The notes under the pieces: model-generated
Told to the model about the DNA's origin: nothing
What the model saw: only the letters and a program-made list of their open reading frames with translations
The model's database searches: none
Translations under genes and position numbers: made by a program
DNA from: Euborellia annulipes
Lineage: Eukaryota > Arthropoda > Insecta > Dermaptera > Anisolabididae
Reading direction: 5' to 3'
Assembly: GCA_023213315.1 (NCBI GenBank)
Contig: JAKCPI010002639.1
Location: 17,428-81,427 of the forward strand
Length of the DNA stretch: 64,000 bases
In this document: positions 1 through 11,080 of the stretch, one piece after another
Numbering within the stretch: position 1 is the first letter of the stretch
Layout: the number at the start of each line of letters is the position of its first letter

Positions 1-60
1 TTATAATATGAAATAGCGAGAAAGTGTTGATACAAAAAAAAAAATATGCTATTAAAATTT

Positions 61-515
61 GTGAGAGAGGTGTTTCTCGGGGGGGGGGGGGGTAATCTGG
101 TGTAACTCGTCGCACAGCACCAGGGGCGTATATAGAAATTTTTTTCGGGGGGGGCCTGTTCTCAAAGATTTTTCTACGAAAAATTTTGTTTTTCGCGCAA
201 CCAAAAATTTTTTCATGTGCCGTTCGCGGAACCAAAAATTCTTCCTGGCAGTAAAAATATTTTTCCTTTTTTTTTAGAGAGGGTAAATTTTTTTCATGTT
301 CCGTTCGCGGGAAATTTCACTCTTTTGCGGAACCTGGTATTTTCGTGAGAATATAAATACAAATCAAATTTTTAAGTATTTTTTTTTTTTTTAATTTTAC
401 GTTTTAAATATTTTTTTTTTTTTTGCGAAAAAAAGGTATTTTTTTCAAATCTCGGGGGGGGGGGGTAATTATCCCCTTTACCCCCCCCCCCCCCTTGTAT
501 CCACCCTTGAGTCAT
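61..515. repeat. hAT-type MITE remnants (G-run family), composite
   Basis: The left end carries the GGTGTTTCTCGG plus poly-G signature and the right end reads CCCCCTTGTATCCACCCTTG, as in the better-preserved copies at 8931, 20955 and 23123. At 121 a second hAT-like end, CAGGGGCGTATATAG, begins inside it. No second end of that element or clean target duplication is visible here, so this is a broken mosaic of two MITE families. Confidence 0.5.
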
Positions 516-1463
516 ATACTTATATGTCCCCAGTCAGACCCTCACTTGAACTCAAGGTCCTTCCTTAACCTCTTAACACTACTAGATGAAATTTGCTAGA
601 TGACTAGAAGTGAAACAACCTGTCCTTTATATCTTAATAACTGTGTTGGGAAAAATACCTTCCCTCTCTGTTTACTTTGGCTGCGGACAACCCTCTTTCT
701 CTCTCCTTTCAACAAGAATGACACGCGTATTGAATGTACTAGTGTAGTTTTCTATATTCATTCGGGCCCTTCATCTAAATGTATAAATGTTTTTTTAATG
801 CAAATTTAATCCATATTCCAAAATACTTTTTAATAATATAAAATATTTTATGTAAAAAAAGGCGAATATAAAAACAAAATTCATTTTTTATTAATATCAC
901 CCTCAAGGGTAACGAAAAAAAAAATGGAATTATTTTAAGGTGTGAATTACAAAAGAGCCCCGGAAACCCTCTAAAATGTTAATTTAGTATCATATTATTG
1001 AATTTTCACGATGCATATATAAATTTTGTAACTAATTAATAACAGTTGAAAGGATTTTAATAAACCATATTTCCCTCTCTCTCTCTCTAACATGCATAAG
1101 ACCTTGCATATTGACGTCACATCCCTCTGTCTCATCGGATCGCATCGAATTTGCCTCCCCTCTCTTTATGCATTATGCATCATTTGTCCCGAGACAGACG
1201 GACCCCCATTTGCTCTTTGAATATGGATAAGATATATAGCTGTAAATCTAACTATGCAAAATTCAATTATTATTTAGAGATTTTCATTTAAAAAAATAAT
1301 AAAAATCTCTTGCAAAAATTTATTTTAAACTATTCATATAAATTAAAATGTATATTTATTAATTTGTCCTAATTAAATATCTATTTAAATTAATTATAAT
1401 CTAATTTATTTAAGGGATTTAAATATAATTATTTTGAGATGGAAGAGAGCAAGTACGGGCGCG
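516..1463. other. AT-rich intergenic sequence, no gene seen
   Basis: Small open frames here have no recognisable motif and lie in AT-rich sequence with short CT runs near 1073-1088. I see no repeat family that recurs elsewhere in the window. Confidence 0.5.
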
Positions 1464-1591
1464 CCCTCGGGCTTGGTATAGTTGGTAGCGTGCCTTCTAT
1501 GCCAAGGGTCGCGGGTTCAGATCCCATGAAATTCGATGATTTTATTTAAGCCATTTGGATACCAAATGGCTTAAATAAGAATGCCTGGACC

Positions 1592-1628
<37 letters not shown>
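1464..1628 (+). repeat. tRNA-derived SINE, family 1
   Basis: The 5' head resembles a tRNA: an A-box-like GGTATAGTTGGTAG near 1475 and a B box GGTTCAGATCC at 1514-1524. It continues into a near-perfect hairpin at 1542-1578 (17-bp arms TTATTTAAGCCATTTGG, 3-nt loop) and ends in an (AT)n run. Other copies lie at 2343, 2638, 2945, 4362, 9870 and 43365. The hairpin is kept in most of them. Confidence 0.7.
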
Positions 1629-1629
1629 C

Positions 1630-1725
1630 TAGTCGCAAAGCCCGTCTTCGGCGGGCTTTCCACCTAGCCAGGGGGCCGCGCCTCCGGCGGGCAATTTTAT
1701 TGCCAATTTGGGATATTTCTTGTTG
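1630..1725. other. GC-rich hairpin segment
   Basis: A locally GC-rich stretch starts with a strong hairpin (AAAGCCCG ... CGGGCTTT, 1636-1658) and contains the reverse complement of CCCTGGCTAG near 1672. A related block, reversed, occurs in the GC-rich island at 32.2-32.5 kb. It is probably part of a dispersed repeat with conserved RNA-like structure. Its family is not recognised. Confidence 0.4.
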
Positions 1726-1789
1726 CAATGCAAGTGTTACGATGTTAAGGAGTAGATGAAACATTTTTTTTTTTTATAAAAAAAACACT

Positions 1790-2320
1790 CATACTTTTTT
1801 ACTTTCTCTTACCTCTATATATATGTTAATATATATAGAGAGAGAAAGTATTGGATTCATGTCAAAAATTCGATGTCGAGATTTTGATGAATCTTCACGT
1901 TTTGAGGTCCCCTGAATCCAAAAAAGTGGTTTTCGCGACATGGTCTGTCTGTCTGTCTGTGTCTGTGTGTGTCTGTGAACAAAATATCTCAAGAACTAAA
2001 AGAGCTAGGAGGTTAAAATTTTATATTTAGGTTAGGCACCCCCATGGGACGTGACACGAAGCTTTTGAACAAAATCGACCAAAGAGTACTAGTACTTTAC
2101 TGATGCACTTTTTCAGTTTTTTTCGATTTTCTCAAAATTTGCTCCAACAATTTTTTTTTTTAATTCAAAAATCAATTATTTTTTAGATCCTCTTTAAAAT
2201 GTATATTCTCATTTTGTGATTGAAATTTTCTGAAGACCACTTTACTCTTGTACTCCATAGAAAAGATAGGAGAAATGGTTGCCATGGTAACAAAATATAA
2301 ATATTTTGCCATACTTTTTT
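1790..2320 (+). repeat. Dispersed repeat R1, copy lacking its 3' hairpin
   Basis: It begins with an inverted repeat (TACTTTCTCT ... AGAGAAAGTA around a TA-rich core), passes through GACATGGTCTGTCTG and ends near GGTTGCCATGGTAACAAAAT. The 3' hairpin present in the complete copy (60262-60955) is missing. A poly-T run and a SINE follow instead. Confidence 0.65.
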
Positions 2321-2342
2321 TTTTTTTTTTTTTTAGAAAAAA

Positions 2343-2588
2343 CATTCACACTTTTTTCTCATTCACACTCACACTCACACACACATTCACACAGTCTTTT
2401 CGGCAACTCAGGCCATTTAAGACTTTAGACGATAACCGTTGTAATTAATATATCAATTTGGGGTTCAGGCATTTCTATTTAAGCCATCTGGTATCCAAAT
2501 GGCTTAAATAAAATCATCGGACGTGTCCGAACCCGCGACGTTTGGTATAGGAGGTAGGCGCGCTACCTACTACCAAACCCGGGGGCTA
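2343..2588 (-). repeat. SINE family 1, reverse copy
   Basis: The sequence reads, in reverse, the tRNA-like head (2525-2588), the TTTAAGCCAT hairpin arms and the TG-rich tail (ACACTCACAC on the + strand). It joins the R1 copy on its left through a poly-T tract. Confidence 0.65.
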
Positions 2589-2637
2589 AATATTTTGCCA
2601 TACTTATAAATTTTTTTTTTTTTTTTTTATATTAAAA

Positions 2638-2800
2638 CATTCACACTTTTTTCTCATTCACACTCACACTCACCCACACATTCACACAGTCTTTTCGGCA
2701 ACTCTGGCCATTTAAGACTTTATACGATAACCGTTGTAATTAATAAATGTATTTGGGGTTCAGGCATTTCTATTTAAGCCATCTGGTATCCAAATATTAT
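2638..2800 (-). repeat. SINE family 1, truncated reverse copy
   Basis: It shares the CACACTCACACTCACC tail, the CTTTTCGGCAACT block and one hairpin arm, and then breaks off before the tRNA-like head. It runs directly into an R1 3' end at about 2800. Confidence 0.6.
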
Positions 2801-3078
2801 AAATTTTACATCTTGAAAATCGAATGTACCGTACTGTCGGAAACTAAATACATGTCGACACAAAAAATCTGGTGTGACAAGCATAGTACACAACTTTCGA
2901 TTACCGAAGGTAAGAGAAAGTTGTGTGCTGTGCGCCAGTCACACCAGATTTTTATCATTCACACACTGTCTTTTCGGCAACTTAGGCCATATAAGACTTT
3001 TACGATATGCGTTATAGAGATTAATATACATATTAGGGGTCCAGGCATTCCTATTTAAGCCATTTGGTATCCAAATGG
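2800..3078. repeat. R1 3' hairpin joined to a SINE 1 fragment
   Basis: At 2866-2953 lies a hairpin-forming block: AATCTGGTGTGACAAGCACA ... with a mirrored CACCAGATTTTT end and a centre of CGATTACCGAAGG. From about 2955 a SINE 1 fragment in reverse (CTTTTCGGCAACTTAGG, then one hairpin arm) follows. The open frame across it is a by-product. Confidence 0.6.
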
Positions 3079-3842
3079 GATGAAATATTTGATAATTTAT
3101 TTTGTTTCATTTGATATTAATATTTGCAAATCTAAATTGAAGAGACAGGTAATAGGTAGAAAAGTAAAATAGTAAAATAAAGCAAAATAACTAATTAAAA
3201 TCTCTTTAAAAATTTCAAATAAAATCCCATATAAAAATATTATTTTTAATCTAATTATTATGAAAATTATTCTGTTAAATTTACAAATATTTCTAATAAA
3301 AATTTTTGCAAGAGATTTCACAAATTGTGTTAAATCCTTTTTATTATTAAGTGTAGAGAAGTTGGTCTAATAATAATGGATATGTCGATGAAATAAATGT
3401 TCTTAGGCTATGGTTAAAGTGGATGCGAATTCTGACAAAAACAGATCTGACGAATCCGTCAGAACAAGCAAACTGTGCAGTGGCAATGAGAGTGTTTAAT
3501 CTAGATGCGACTGCTTGTTCAGAACTTTTCCACCCTTCAAACTAGTTTGTTTTTTCGCATCCGTTCTGACGAAATGCCTTGCCATGAACATTGAAATGTC
3601 TCGAAAATTTGATATATCCTCCTTATTTCTTGGAGAATATATTTATAGGTATCAGGCAGGAGTCATTCTGAAGTAGGCCTACTCGAAAAACCTTTGAGGA
3701 TTGGTACAGAGATCTTTAAACAACATTCTGTGCTCTCCTTTTTCCTTTCTTGTAGCAAAGAGTTCGTTCACTTGTGTAGTTTGCCACTTTCCATCAATTA
3801 TTTAAGCAATGGGCTATCCAAAATATTGGTCCCTCCCCCCTA
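3079..3842. other. AT-rich spacer, no gene seen
   Basis: Around 3430-3590 there is weak inverted similarity (GGATGCGAATTCTGAC against GTCAGAACGGATGCG read in reverse), which could be an old DNA transposon. The ends and a target duplication cannot be fixed. Confidence 0.4.
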
Positions 3843-4188
3843 CCCAGACAGCCTGAAATATTCCAGCAATATTGCAGAAATATTGCGAATCTTGCATAAA
3901 TTGCCAATATTGCAGGAATATTGCATCAATATTGCAAATCTTGCAAAATATTGGCAATATTGCAGCGGCAATATTCCAAGCTAGGAATATTGCAGCAACA
4001 TTGGAGCAATATTGTTGCAATATTCCTATGCCCGCCTTTTTGGAACATTGCAGTAATATTGCGGCAATATTGCTGGAATGTTGCTGTTTGAGCTGCAATA
4101 TTGCATCAATGTTGCTGCAATATTTTCAATATTGAGCAAGATTGGCAATATTTCTGCAATATTGCTGCAATATTCCAGGCTGTCTGGG
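3843..4188. mobile_element. Tc1/mariner-type MITE with AATATTGC-rich body
   Basis: The terminal inverted repeat CCCAGACAGCCTG..ATATT is flanked on both sides by TA (3841-3842 and 4189-4190), the usual Tc1/mariner target duplication. The interior is almost entirely variants of GCAATATTGC, itself a palindrome, so open frames appear on both strands by chance. A shorter copy lies at 14310-14537. Confidence 0.75.
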
Positions 4189-4361
4189 TAGTGCCCCCGC
4201 CCCTAATGGTCCGATGTTTTACATATTATACGAGGGTCCTTAGAAAATCCACAAGATTGCTCTCATAGTCTCGAAATTTGTTTGTTTTTATTAAGCAAAA
4301 TTACCCACTAGACAGCTGACAAAATCTCAGTTATATCCAGTACATATTGTCATTTTTTTTT

Positions 4362-5614
4362 TTTTTTTCTCATTCACACTCACACTCACACACACATTCA
4401 CACTGTCTTTTCGGCAACTTAGGCCATTTAAGACATTTAGATATCCGTTATTATTAAATTATATATATATGGGGTCAGGCATTCTTATTTAAGCCATTTG
4501 GTATCCAATTGGCTTAAATAAAATCATCGGACTGCCTGGGGTCCGAACCCGCGACGCACATAGGAGTATTTGTTCAATAAACCCGGACAAAAGTCGAAAT
4601 CACTAAGTTACTCAAAAGTCGTAATAAAATTATTGTTTCTCAAGCTATTCACCAAATAACCGGTCCCTACTAAGGTAGCCATAAACAGGGAAGCTATTTT
4701 AAGGGGGGGTGACAATGGGGGGGCGACCGCCCCCCAAAAAATTTTGGAAGGAAATAGTAAATTCTGAGCTTACTACTTAGATACTGTATTTCAAAACATA
4801 AATTGATTCATTTTCAGTCAGAATGTTACGTTTACAAACTATATTACGAAGCCAAAATTTTTGGGTAATTTTTAGTTTAATTATCAGAAAAAGAATTTTT
4901 GTTTATGTGTTTGATCTTTTCTGGCTATTATTTATATATAGGCATAAAATATGTTTATTTAACTATTATATAGCACACTTAATCATCCTTTAAGTCGGCA
5001 TTTTGTTTTTCTTGAAATAATTCATTTTTTTTACTCATTAATTTGAAGTAATGTAAAACAAAATGGGGGATTTAGGGGGAAGATGTAAGAGTGGTATATA
5101 ATAGTCAAATAACTATATTTTAAGATGTATATAAATTATAGGAAAGATCAGACACATAAACAAAAATGCTTTTGTCTGAAAATTGAACTAAAAATGTATG
5201 GCAAAATTATGGTTCGAAAATAGTTTGTAAATGTAAAATTCTGATGAAATGAATCAATTTATGTTTTAAAATATAGTACGTACCTCCTTCTGCAATATTC
5301 AAAAGTTTTTCTTGTAAAACATTCAAGGGAAATACTAGAGCAATACAAACTATTAGCACAATCGAAGCAGCCTAGAATAAAAGAGATGCGATCTAGATAT
5401 TGACTGAGTTCCGACTGCTCGTATGTAAACAAGTGTAGAGCCATGGAATTTTTAAGCCTACCTTAGGACGCACCGGTTATCTAGCTTGAGAAACAATGAG
5501 TTTATTGCGATTTTGAATAACTTAGTGATTTCGATTTTGTCCGGGTTTATTGAACAAATACTCCTATGTGGACGTTTGGTATATGAGGTTAGCAGCTAAC
5601 CTCTACGCACCCGA
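4362..5614 (-). repeat. SINE family 1, split by a foldback element
   Basis: The 3' part of the SINE (4362-4556, reverse) and its tRNA-like head (from 5571) are separated by the 1,014-bp foldback insertion at 4557-5570. Removing that insertion and one GACG restores the usual SINE junction, which also dates the foldback as the younger insertion. Confidence 0.65.
4557..5570. mobile_element. Foldback DNA element, CACATAGGAG termini
   Basis: Both ends are CACATAGGAGTATTTGTTC in inverted orientation. The inverted similarity runs inward, with gaps, to a centre near 5045, so nearly the whole element folds on itself. It is flanked by GACG (4553-4556 and 5571-5574). A second copy is at 57485-58525 in intron 2 of gene D. 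No transposase frame is present. A CAC start and a short 4-5 bp duplication would suit a Chapaev-like (CMC) group, but this is tentative. Confidence 0.65.
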
Positions 5615-6639
5615 GGGCATATTGTCATTTTGATTGTCACAAAAATAAAATAGTTCATCGTTTTGATTAAAAACTTTTAATATAAAATATTAAATACTAT
5701 ATTTTGAGTGTCTTTATAAATTTTAATACACGCATAACGAAGAGCAAGGGAGATGTCATAGAAAGGGAATTCCCTAATGATACATTCCCTTAAACTAATT
5801 GGATGACTTCATTGTCCTTATTTGAACAGTCCATTGTTAGCATACGCAGCCAGCATCCGAGGGACCGCCTTTACGTTTCTTTTAGATCCTTGATTCTCTC
5901 TCGTCGACTCGACCTGCTTCTAGTCTGTTATTTCTTCTTTAAGGCCGACGGTCAGGTTGAACCTTCAAGCTTTAATTATTCCCTGTGGGATCATCGCATT
6001 TATTATTGATATTAGGAGAATATTAAAGTGGTTGTAAGCGATATACAAAGATCAAGATTGAGAATGATTTAGTATCAACATCTCAATATTATTATTATTA
6101 AATATGTCAAGTAATTTATAACTTTAATAGAATCTTTTAAAGTTTTCGGTCTGGAGTGACTTTAAAGTATTCTTTGAAATCTTGGTCCTTTAAACTAAAT
6201 AACGATCTCAAGTCCACTTAGGATTGTTAGTTTAAAGTGGAGTTACTCGACTATTGAGAACCGATAAAAAGTTAGTTTCTTAATAATAATATTTTAAAGA
6301 GCACATTCTCTTTGGCGTACCCTACCCTCTCCCTTAAAGCAAAAGAAAATTAAAAAAAGGCACAATAAAAAACCAAAGCATATGAACTTAGAGCTTTGTT
6401 TAAGATAGCTGAGGTCCCAAGGAACGCCCTATAGATTATATGCCGATATATCGTTTAAGATAAAGAAATTTGCGATGAGTTTGTGTTTTTATTGTCCACA
6501 TCAATGTACATTTGGTTGGACTACCTTTATCTTTGATCGCCGGCCCTTAATATCACAGTAATTGTTATTACCTACCAATAATAAAAATGTATTTTTTAGT
6601 TAAATATTTTTCGAGATCTATATATTTGAATAAGAGTAT
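5615..6639. other. Spacer without recognised features
   Basis: AT-rich sequence with short open frames only. The frame at 5803-6009 has no motif I recognise and no splice context to support it. Confidence 0.4.
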
Positions 6640-6787
6640 TCAAAATGCCTCGATTTGGACTTAACTAGTCATAGATATATTTAACAAGAGTTTATTGACG
6701 AGGTCAAACATCCCATGGCCCCTGGGAATCGAACCCAGGATCTCCAGCCTTTCCGGGGCATAGGCGTGCTGTCCATTGCACCAGGAA
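6640..6787 (-). repeat. tRNA-derived SINE, family 2
   Basis: Read on the reverse strand, a tRNA-like head has an A-box-like TGGTGCAATGGACAGCACG and a perfect B box GGTTCGATTCC, followed by a tail with GGACTTA and ATATATTTAACAA. The same arrangement recurs on the + strand at 25150-25325. The head lacks a complete cloverleaf and acceptor stem, so it is not a tRNA gene. Confidence 0.65.
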
Positions 6788-6905
6788 ACTAAATATATCT
6801 CGACACAAAAAAAATCTGGTTTGACAAGCACAGAACACAACTTTCGATTACCGAAGGTAAGAGAAAGTTGGGTTCTGTGTGCGACCAGTCACACCAGATT
6901 TTTTG
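6788..6905 (+). repeat. R1 3' end with hairpin
   Basis: GAAACTAAATATAT and TCGACACAAAA lead into the mirrored block AATCTGGT ... ACCAGATTTTTT, with AAAGTTG and CAACTTT arms around CGATTACCGAAGG. Only the 3' end of R1 is present. Confidence 0.6.
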
Positions 6906-7003
6906 TCTTATTCCATCATTTCATTGCATATTTCCTTAATCGATTATTTTTTTTTTAATAATCGATTATTTTTTTTTAAATATCGGTGATTAATTACTTA
7001 CTA

Positions 7004-7526
7004 ACAAGTCATTCAATAAGTCCGTAGGATGACATATAGATGGCGTTACTAGAATTTTTTCCATATGATTTTTAGTACTAACCTTCAAACGATACGTGTA
7101 TAAATTTGACAGCAATCTAACTATTGATTCGTGAGTTATAGAATTTTATGTGAAGCAACTTTGTTATTGGAAAAAAAAAAAATGGAAAAAAGTGAATTCC
7201 GAGTTTTAATAAAGCATTGCTTCGAATTGCTTACCCACCCACCATATTCTCCAGATTTAGCCCCCAGCGACTTTTTCCTGTTTTCAGATCTCAAGAGAAT
7301 GCTTGCTGGGAAGAAATTCAAGTCCAATGATGAAGTAATCGCTGAAACTGATGCCTATTTTGACGTGAAAGATAAATCGTACTATAAAAGTGGTATCGAA
7401 AAGTTGGAAAATCGCTATACTCGTTGTATCGCCCTCGAAGGCAAATATGTTGAATAATAAAATCGAGTTTTGTCAAAATTTTGTTTTTTTTTCTTACTTA
7501 TCCTACGGACTTATTGGATGACCTGG
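7004..7526 (+). mobile_element. Internally deleted mariner element
   Basis: Terminal inverted repeats of about 27 bp match at both ends (core CAATAAGTCCGTAGGAT) and are flanked by TA (7002-7003 and 7527-7528). The element is 523 bp, against roughly 1.3 kb for complete mariners, and carries a shortened transposase frame. It could be mobilised only in trans. Confidence 0.85.
7182..7457 (+). pseudogene. Mariner transposase, in-frame internal deletion
   Basis: The 91-residue product joins the start of a mariner transposase (MEKSEFRVLIKHCF, beginning of the N-terminal DNA-binding domain) directly to its C-terminus (PYSPDLAPSDFFLFSDLK ... YTRCIALEGKYVE). The PSD segment keeps the third acidic residue of the DD34D catalytic triad. 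The first two acidic residues and most of the helix-turn-helix region are deleted, so it cannot be an active transposase. The frame is uninterrupted and ends at TAA. A start at 7182 is chosen because it matches the normal mariner start. The longer frame upstream is element leader. Confidence 0.8.
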
Positions 7527-7539
7527 TATTTCATAGACA

Positions 7540-8419
7540 AAGATGTTTCGCTTCAAAAAACTATTTCAGATTGCAGAATATATTCATTATTTAAAAGGAT
7601 GAAGAAGAGCTGAAAAAAAAACTTTTTCATTTGATGGCCTCTAAGCGTACAAATTTTGATCAAATTTCAAGACAATCCGTTAATTCAGAGTTTTGGTTTT
7701 ATTTCCGAGACCACATTTTTCAAAAAAAAAAAAAAAAAAAATATTAATATTTAACCCATAGACTAACTAATAAGTTCGAATTTCGTTTTATATGTAAATT
7801 AAATATGTCAAAAAATTGAATGGAATAAATTTCATAAACTTTCAGAGATAATCCAATTTTTGATCTTAATTATCTCGTAAATTTTCAACTTGCCTTTTTT
7901 TTGTTTTGTTTTTGTTTTTGTTGTTATCTTAATTAATCCATTGCGGTGTAATTCATATGGTAATAATAACGTTTTCTTTATTATTCGCAATATCGATTAA
8001 CTACTTTAATAAGATCGTTTAGTTAATTATTTAAATAAAGAGCAAATATTATACGTATAATCACCATCAAGAAATAACTCCCTTTTGTTGTTGTTGTTGT
8101 ATTCCTTTATTCCAAGCAGTGAAACAAAATTACAATTTCAAATTGTATAATCGTCGTTATAGACAAAGACCATATGGTCTTTTAAGACAGAGAGAGAGCT
8201 TTGCTCTCTCATTAATAGTATTATTATTATTATTATAGAAACTTTGTATGCGCAAAAGTTGCAGCAACAGCCAACAGATGGCGTTAATATTTCCCGGATG
8301 AAAATAAATGTAATTAAAAACAATGTTGACGATGCTTAGGGTAGAATCATCTTAAAGAAAACGACTCTTAATATATGAGAAATTGGAGGGGGAAAATCAA
8401 TTGTGTTCGCGGGTGGGGG

Positions 8420-8457
<38 letters not shown>

Positions 8458-8769
8458 CTTCAACCCTTTTATTGGGTTATAATAATAATAACAGAGTGTT
8501 TAAGGTTACGTCTCTTTTGAAAGATATTGGCATACGAATAAGAAATTTAATCCTATATAAAGTGTGCTTAATATATATATTCAAAAGCTTAACGTCTTTT
8601 GTCTCCGTCTATATAACCTCTAAAATGCCAAATATTCTCTAGGCATTCAGCTAGCTCTTGGGATGAAATTTTATATGAGAAAAGAAGATAAATGAAAAAT
8701 TCATTTCATCTGGAGTAAACAATTTTAGGATATACAAAATGTCAAAATATAGTTATTTAAAAAAAAAAA
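7540..8769. other. Spacer with simple repeats
   Basis: It contains poly-A and poly-T tracts, GTT repeats near 8085, ATT/TTA repeats near 8220, and a (TG)n tract at 8421-8456. The cysteine-valine open frame at 8403 is a translation of that tract. No gene is seen. Confidence 0.6.
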
Positions 8770-8900
8770 AGCTGTGGTCGCACAGCACACAACTTTCTCT
8801 TACCTTTTGAAAGTTGTGTTCTGTGCTTTCACACCAGATTTTTTGTGTCGACATATACATATTTAGTTTGAATTCAAGATATAACATTTATAAACAGAAA
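8770..8900 (-). repeat. R1 3' hairpin, reverse copy
   Basis: The hairpin arms (AACTTTCTCTTACC and AAAGTTGTGTTCTGTG) and the flanking TTGTGTCGACATA are present in reverse. The first arm is partly lost after GGTCGCACAGC. Confidence 0.55.
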
Positions 8901-8930
8901 ATATTTTGTTATCATAGCGCAGTGGCGCAG

Positions 8931-9193
8931 ACATGTTTCTCGGGGGGGGGGGGGGGGGGTAATCTGGTGTGACTGATCGCACAGTACACAATTTTTTCTT
9001 AATTTCGTTAATTTAAAGGCGCATTCTGTACTTGTTTGTCAGAATATAAATACAAATCAAATTTTTAACTATTAATTTTAAAAATTTCTCATTAAAAATA
9101 AATTTTTTTCCGAAAAAAAGTATTTTATTTTTCAAATCTCGGGGGGGGGGGGGGTAATTACCCCCTTTACCCTTCCCCCTTGTATCCGCCACG
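8931..9193. mobile_element. Non-autonomous hAT MITE, G-run family
   Basis: The 5' end is CAGTGGCGCAGACATG and the 3' end GTATCCGCCACG, with runs of G just inside both. The interior shares TCTGGTGTGACTGATCGCACA with the R1 hairpin. The target duplication is imperfect here, but intact ones at 20955 and 23123 establish the 8-bp pattern. Confidence 0.6.
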
Positions 9194-9559
9194 TCATTCA
9201 CGTTCATTCTCACTGATGTGATTTCTTTAGACTCCCGGCCTACGGTATTTCGGTTTATAGATGTTTTTAGCATAAAAAAAACTTTAAACACGATTTTTGA
9301 TGTATCAATAGTTGCAATTTTTCATTGAAACTAATTTGCTGTTCAATTGAAATTGTGATATAAGCCTACTTTTTATAAATTGATTTCAAAAAAGTGATTT
9401 AGTGATTAAGAAGTGGTTGAATGACAAATTTTTTTTTTCATTGATTTTGTTATTGTAATTAAATTAATTTCCATGGTGAGTATAAAATAAAAAAAACTTC
9501 ACAATTACAATTATAGTAAGGAAGAAAGAAAAGAGCGATTGAGAAGTTTATTTGTTTAT

Positions 9560-9735
9560 TTAGGCTTCAAGCCGACGTTTGGTCAGATATACGACCATCT
9601 TCAGGGCTGAAGCGTTATAAAATGGAAAATATACTTTACACAATTGTGCCATTGACATTTTGAGGAATTTTGTTGACAAGCTTCAGCCCGAAGATGGTCG
9701 TATATCTGAGAAACTCGGCTTGAAGCGCTAAATAA
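9560..9735. repeat. Inverted repeat with hammerhead-like arms
   Basis: Arms of about 52-57 bp (9561-9612 and 9679-9735) flank a 66-bp centre. Each arm carries GAAGATGGTCGTATATCTGA, which has a GGTC/GACC hairpin, followed in one arm by AAACGTCGG. It resembles the other palindromes described here. Confidence 0.6.
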
Positions 9736-9869
9736 ACGAAATAAACTTAGCTGCAATCGCCTTTCTTCTCCCTTACTACAATATCTACTCACTATCCACC
9801 TCACTCTAAACAATTACAATTATTTCTTGTTAATTTGCTTCACTTTTGTTTTAGGGTCAACAAATCAAA

Positions 9870-10530
9870 ACACAGGCCCTCGGGCTTGGTATAGTTGCTA
9901 GCGTTCTTGCCTTCTATTACTACTTCTAAACCAAGGATCGCGGGTTCGGATCCCAGGCAGTCCGATGATTTTATTTAAGGTGCAGGTCTCGAGGTGCTGA
10001 TTTTGAGAGGTTTCAGCGGCCACAATTTTGAAGCTATCGCCCTCAAATTTTTTTTAAATTAAAGCTATTTAAAATACCTACAACTTAACGAAGCCCTTTT
10101 TTTTGATTTTCGAATTTTTTTTTTAGATTAATCACATTAAATAAAAGATATTTTAAAAAAATTCGGTCTATATCTTATAGATGATTTAAATTAGTAATCA
10201 TTGTATTAAAGAATAATTAATTTTTTGCCTTTAATTAATTTGCTGGAAACTTTCAAATGTAATGGACTAAAATGCTTGTTTCCCTATGGGTAGAACTAAC
10301 GCCATCTCTTGCCGCCTAGAGTAATCAGCTTCTGAATCGTCTAATAACCGTTTTTCGAGACTCGCCCCTTAAGCCAATCGGATTCCAAATGGCTTAAATA
10401 AAAATGTCTGGACCCTCAATAGATATATTTATTAACAACGGTTAACGCTAAAATCTTATATGGCCTGAGCTGCCGAAAAGACTGTGTGTATTATGTGTGG
10501 GTGTGTGTGTGAATGGGAAAAAAAGAGTGT
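9870..10530 (+). repeat. SINE family 1, split by a TTAA-flanked insertion
   Basis: The tRNA-like head (GGGCTTGGTATAGTTG, B box GGTTCGGATCC) lies at 9880-9955. The body resumes at 10369 with the second hairpin arm and the TGTGTGTG tail to about 10530. Confidence 0.65.
9979..10368. mobile_element. 390-bp TTAA-flanked element
   Basis: It sits between two TTAA tetranucleotides (9975-9978 and 10369-10372) inside a SINE. Its ends, GGTGCAGGTCTCGA and, inverted, GGGGCGAGTCTCGA, form a short terminal repeat. TTAA duplication suggests piggyBac-type mobilisation, though the end bases are not the typical piggyBac CCY, so the assignment is tentative. Confidence 0.5.
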
Positions 10531-10879
10531 TAAAAAAAATAAAATAAAATAAATCATTAAATATAATACTGTTTATAAGCTTATTAATATTTATTGGCTT
10601 AATCAATTTATTACTGGCGCTTAAAGAGATTGCCTATCTTACAGGCGTATTTTGATTTTTCTGGCTTTTATGTTGCTTTCTTTTACGTAAATATTCGGCT
10701 TTCATTCATTCATGGATCTATTAAATAATGAATTTTTCTGAAAAAAAAAAAAAAATCTGCATGCCGCATAGCGCACAACTTTCTCTTATCTTCGATAATT
10801 ATATAATTATCAAAAAATTAAAAAATAATTTTCAATAAGAAGACCATCACCACCCCAATTGGTTTTCGAGGTGTTGAAT

Positions 10880-11080
10880 CTGGTCCCGAAGGACTTTTTT
10901 TAAATTTGTTTAAGGTCTTTCTAAAGTCATTTAGACTCCATTCCTATTAATTTCAAATGATTGGTATCCAATTCAAATGAAATAAATTTTTCTCGCTTGG
11001 GACGGAATGCGAACCCCGAACCCTAGGCACGAGAAGTTGTCTTCTCTCTGATCCAAGGGTCACGGGGGACTTCATTGAGC
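10880..11080 (-). repeat. tRNA-derived SINE, family 3
   Basis: In reverse it reads GAAGACAACTTCTCGTGCC.. and a GGGTTCGCATTCC B-box region, then the tail TCTCGCTTGGGACGG reversed and AAAAAGTCC. The same order of blocks is seen around 34904-35060, where the head is split by another element. Confidence 0.5.

Noticed and set aside
1636..1658. Strong hairpin resembling a rho-independent terminator
   Set aside because: The context is eukaryotic and repeat-derived, with no bacterial gene upstream.
3694..4135. Overlapping open frames on both strands
   Set aside because: They are translations of the AATATTGC-rich MITE, whose self-complementary units lack stops in several frames. The N/I/C-rich composition supports this.
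3855..4175. CRISPR-like array
   Set aside because: The repeats are short, overlapping and without unique spacers, in a eukaryotic sequence.
8403..8642. Val-Cys repeat frame
   Set aside because: It is the (TG)n microsatellite in translation.
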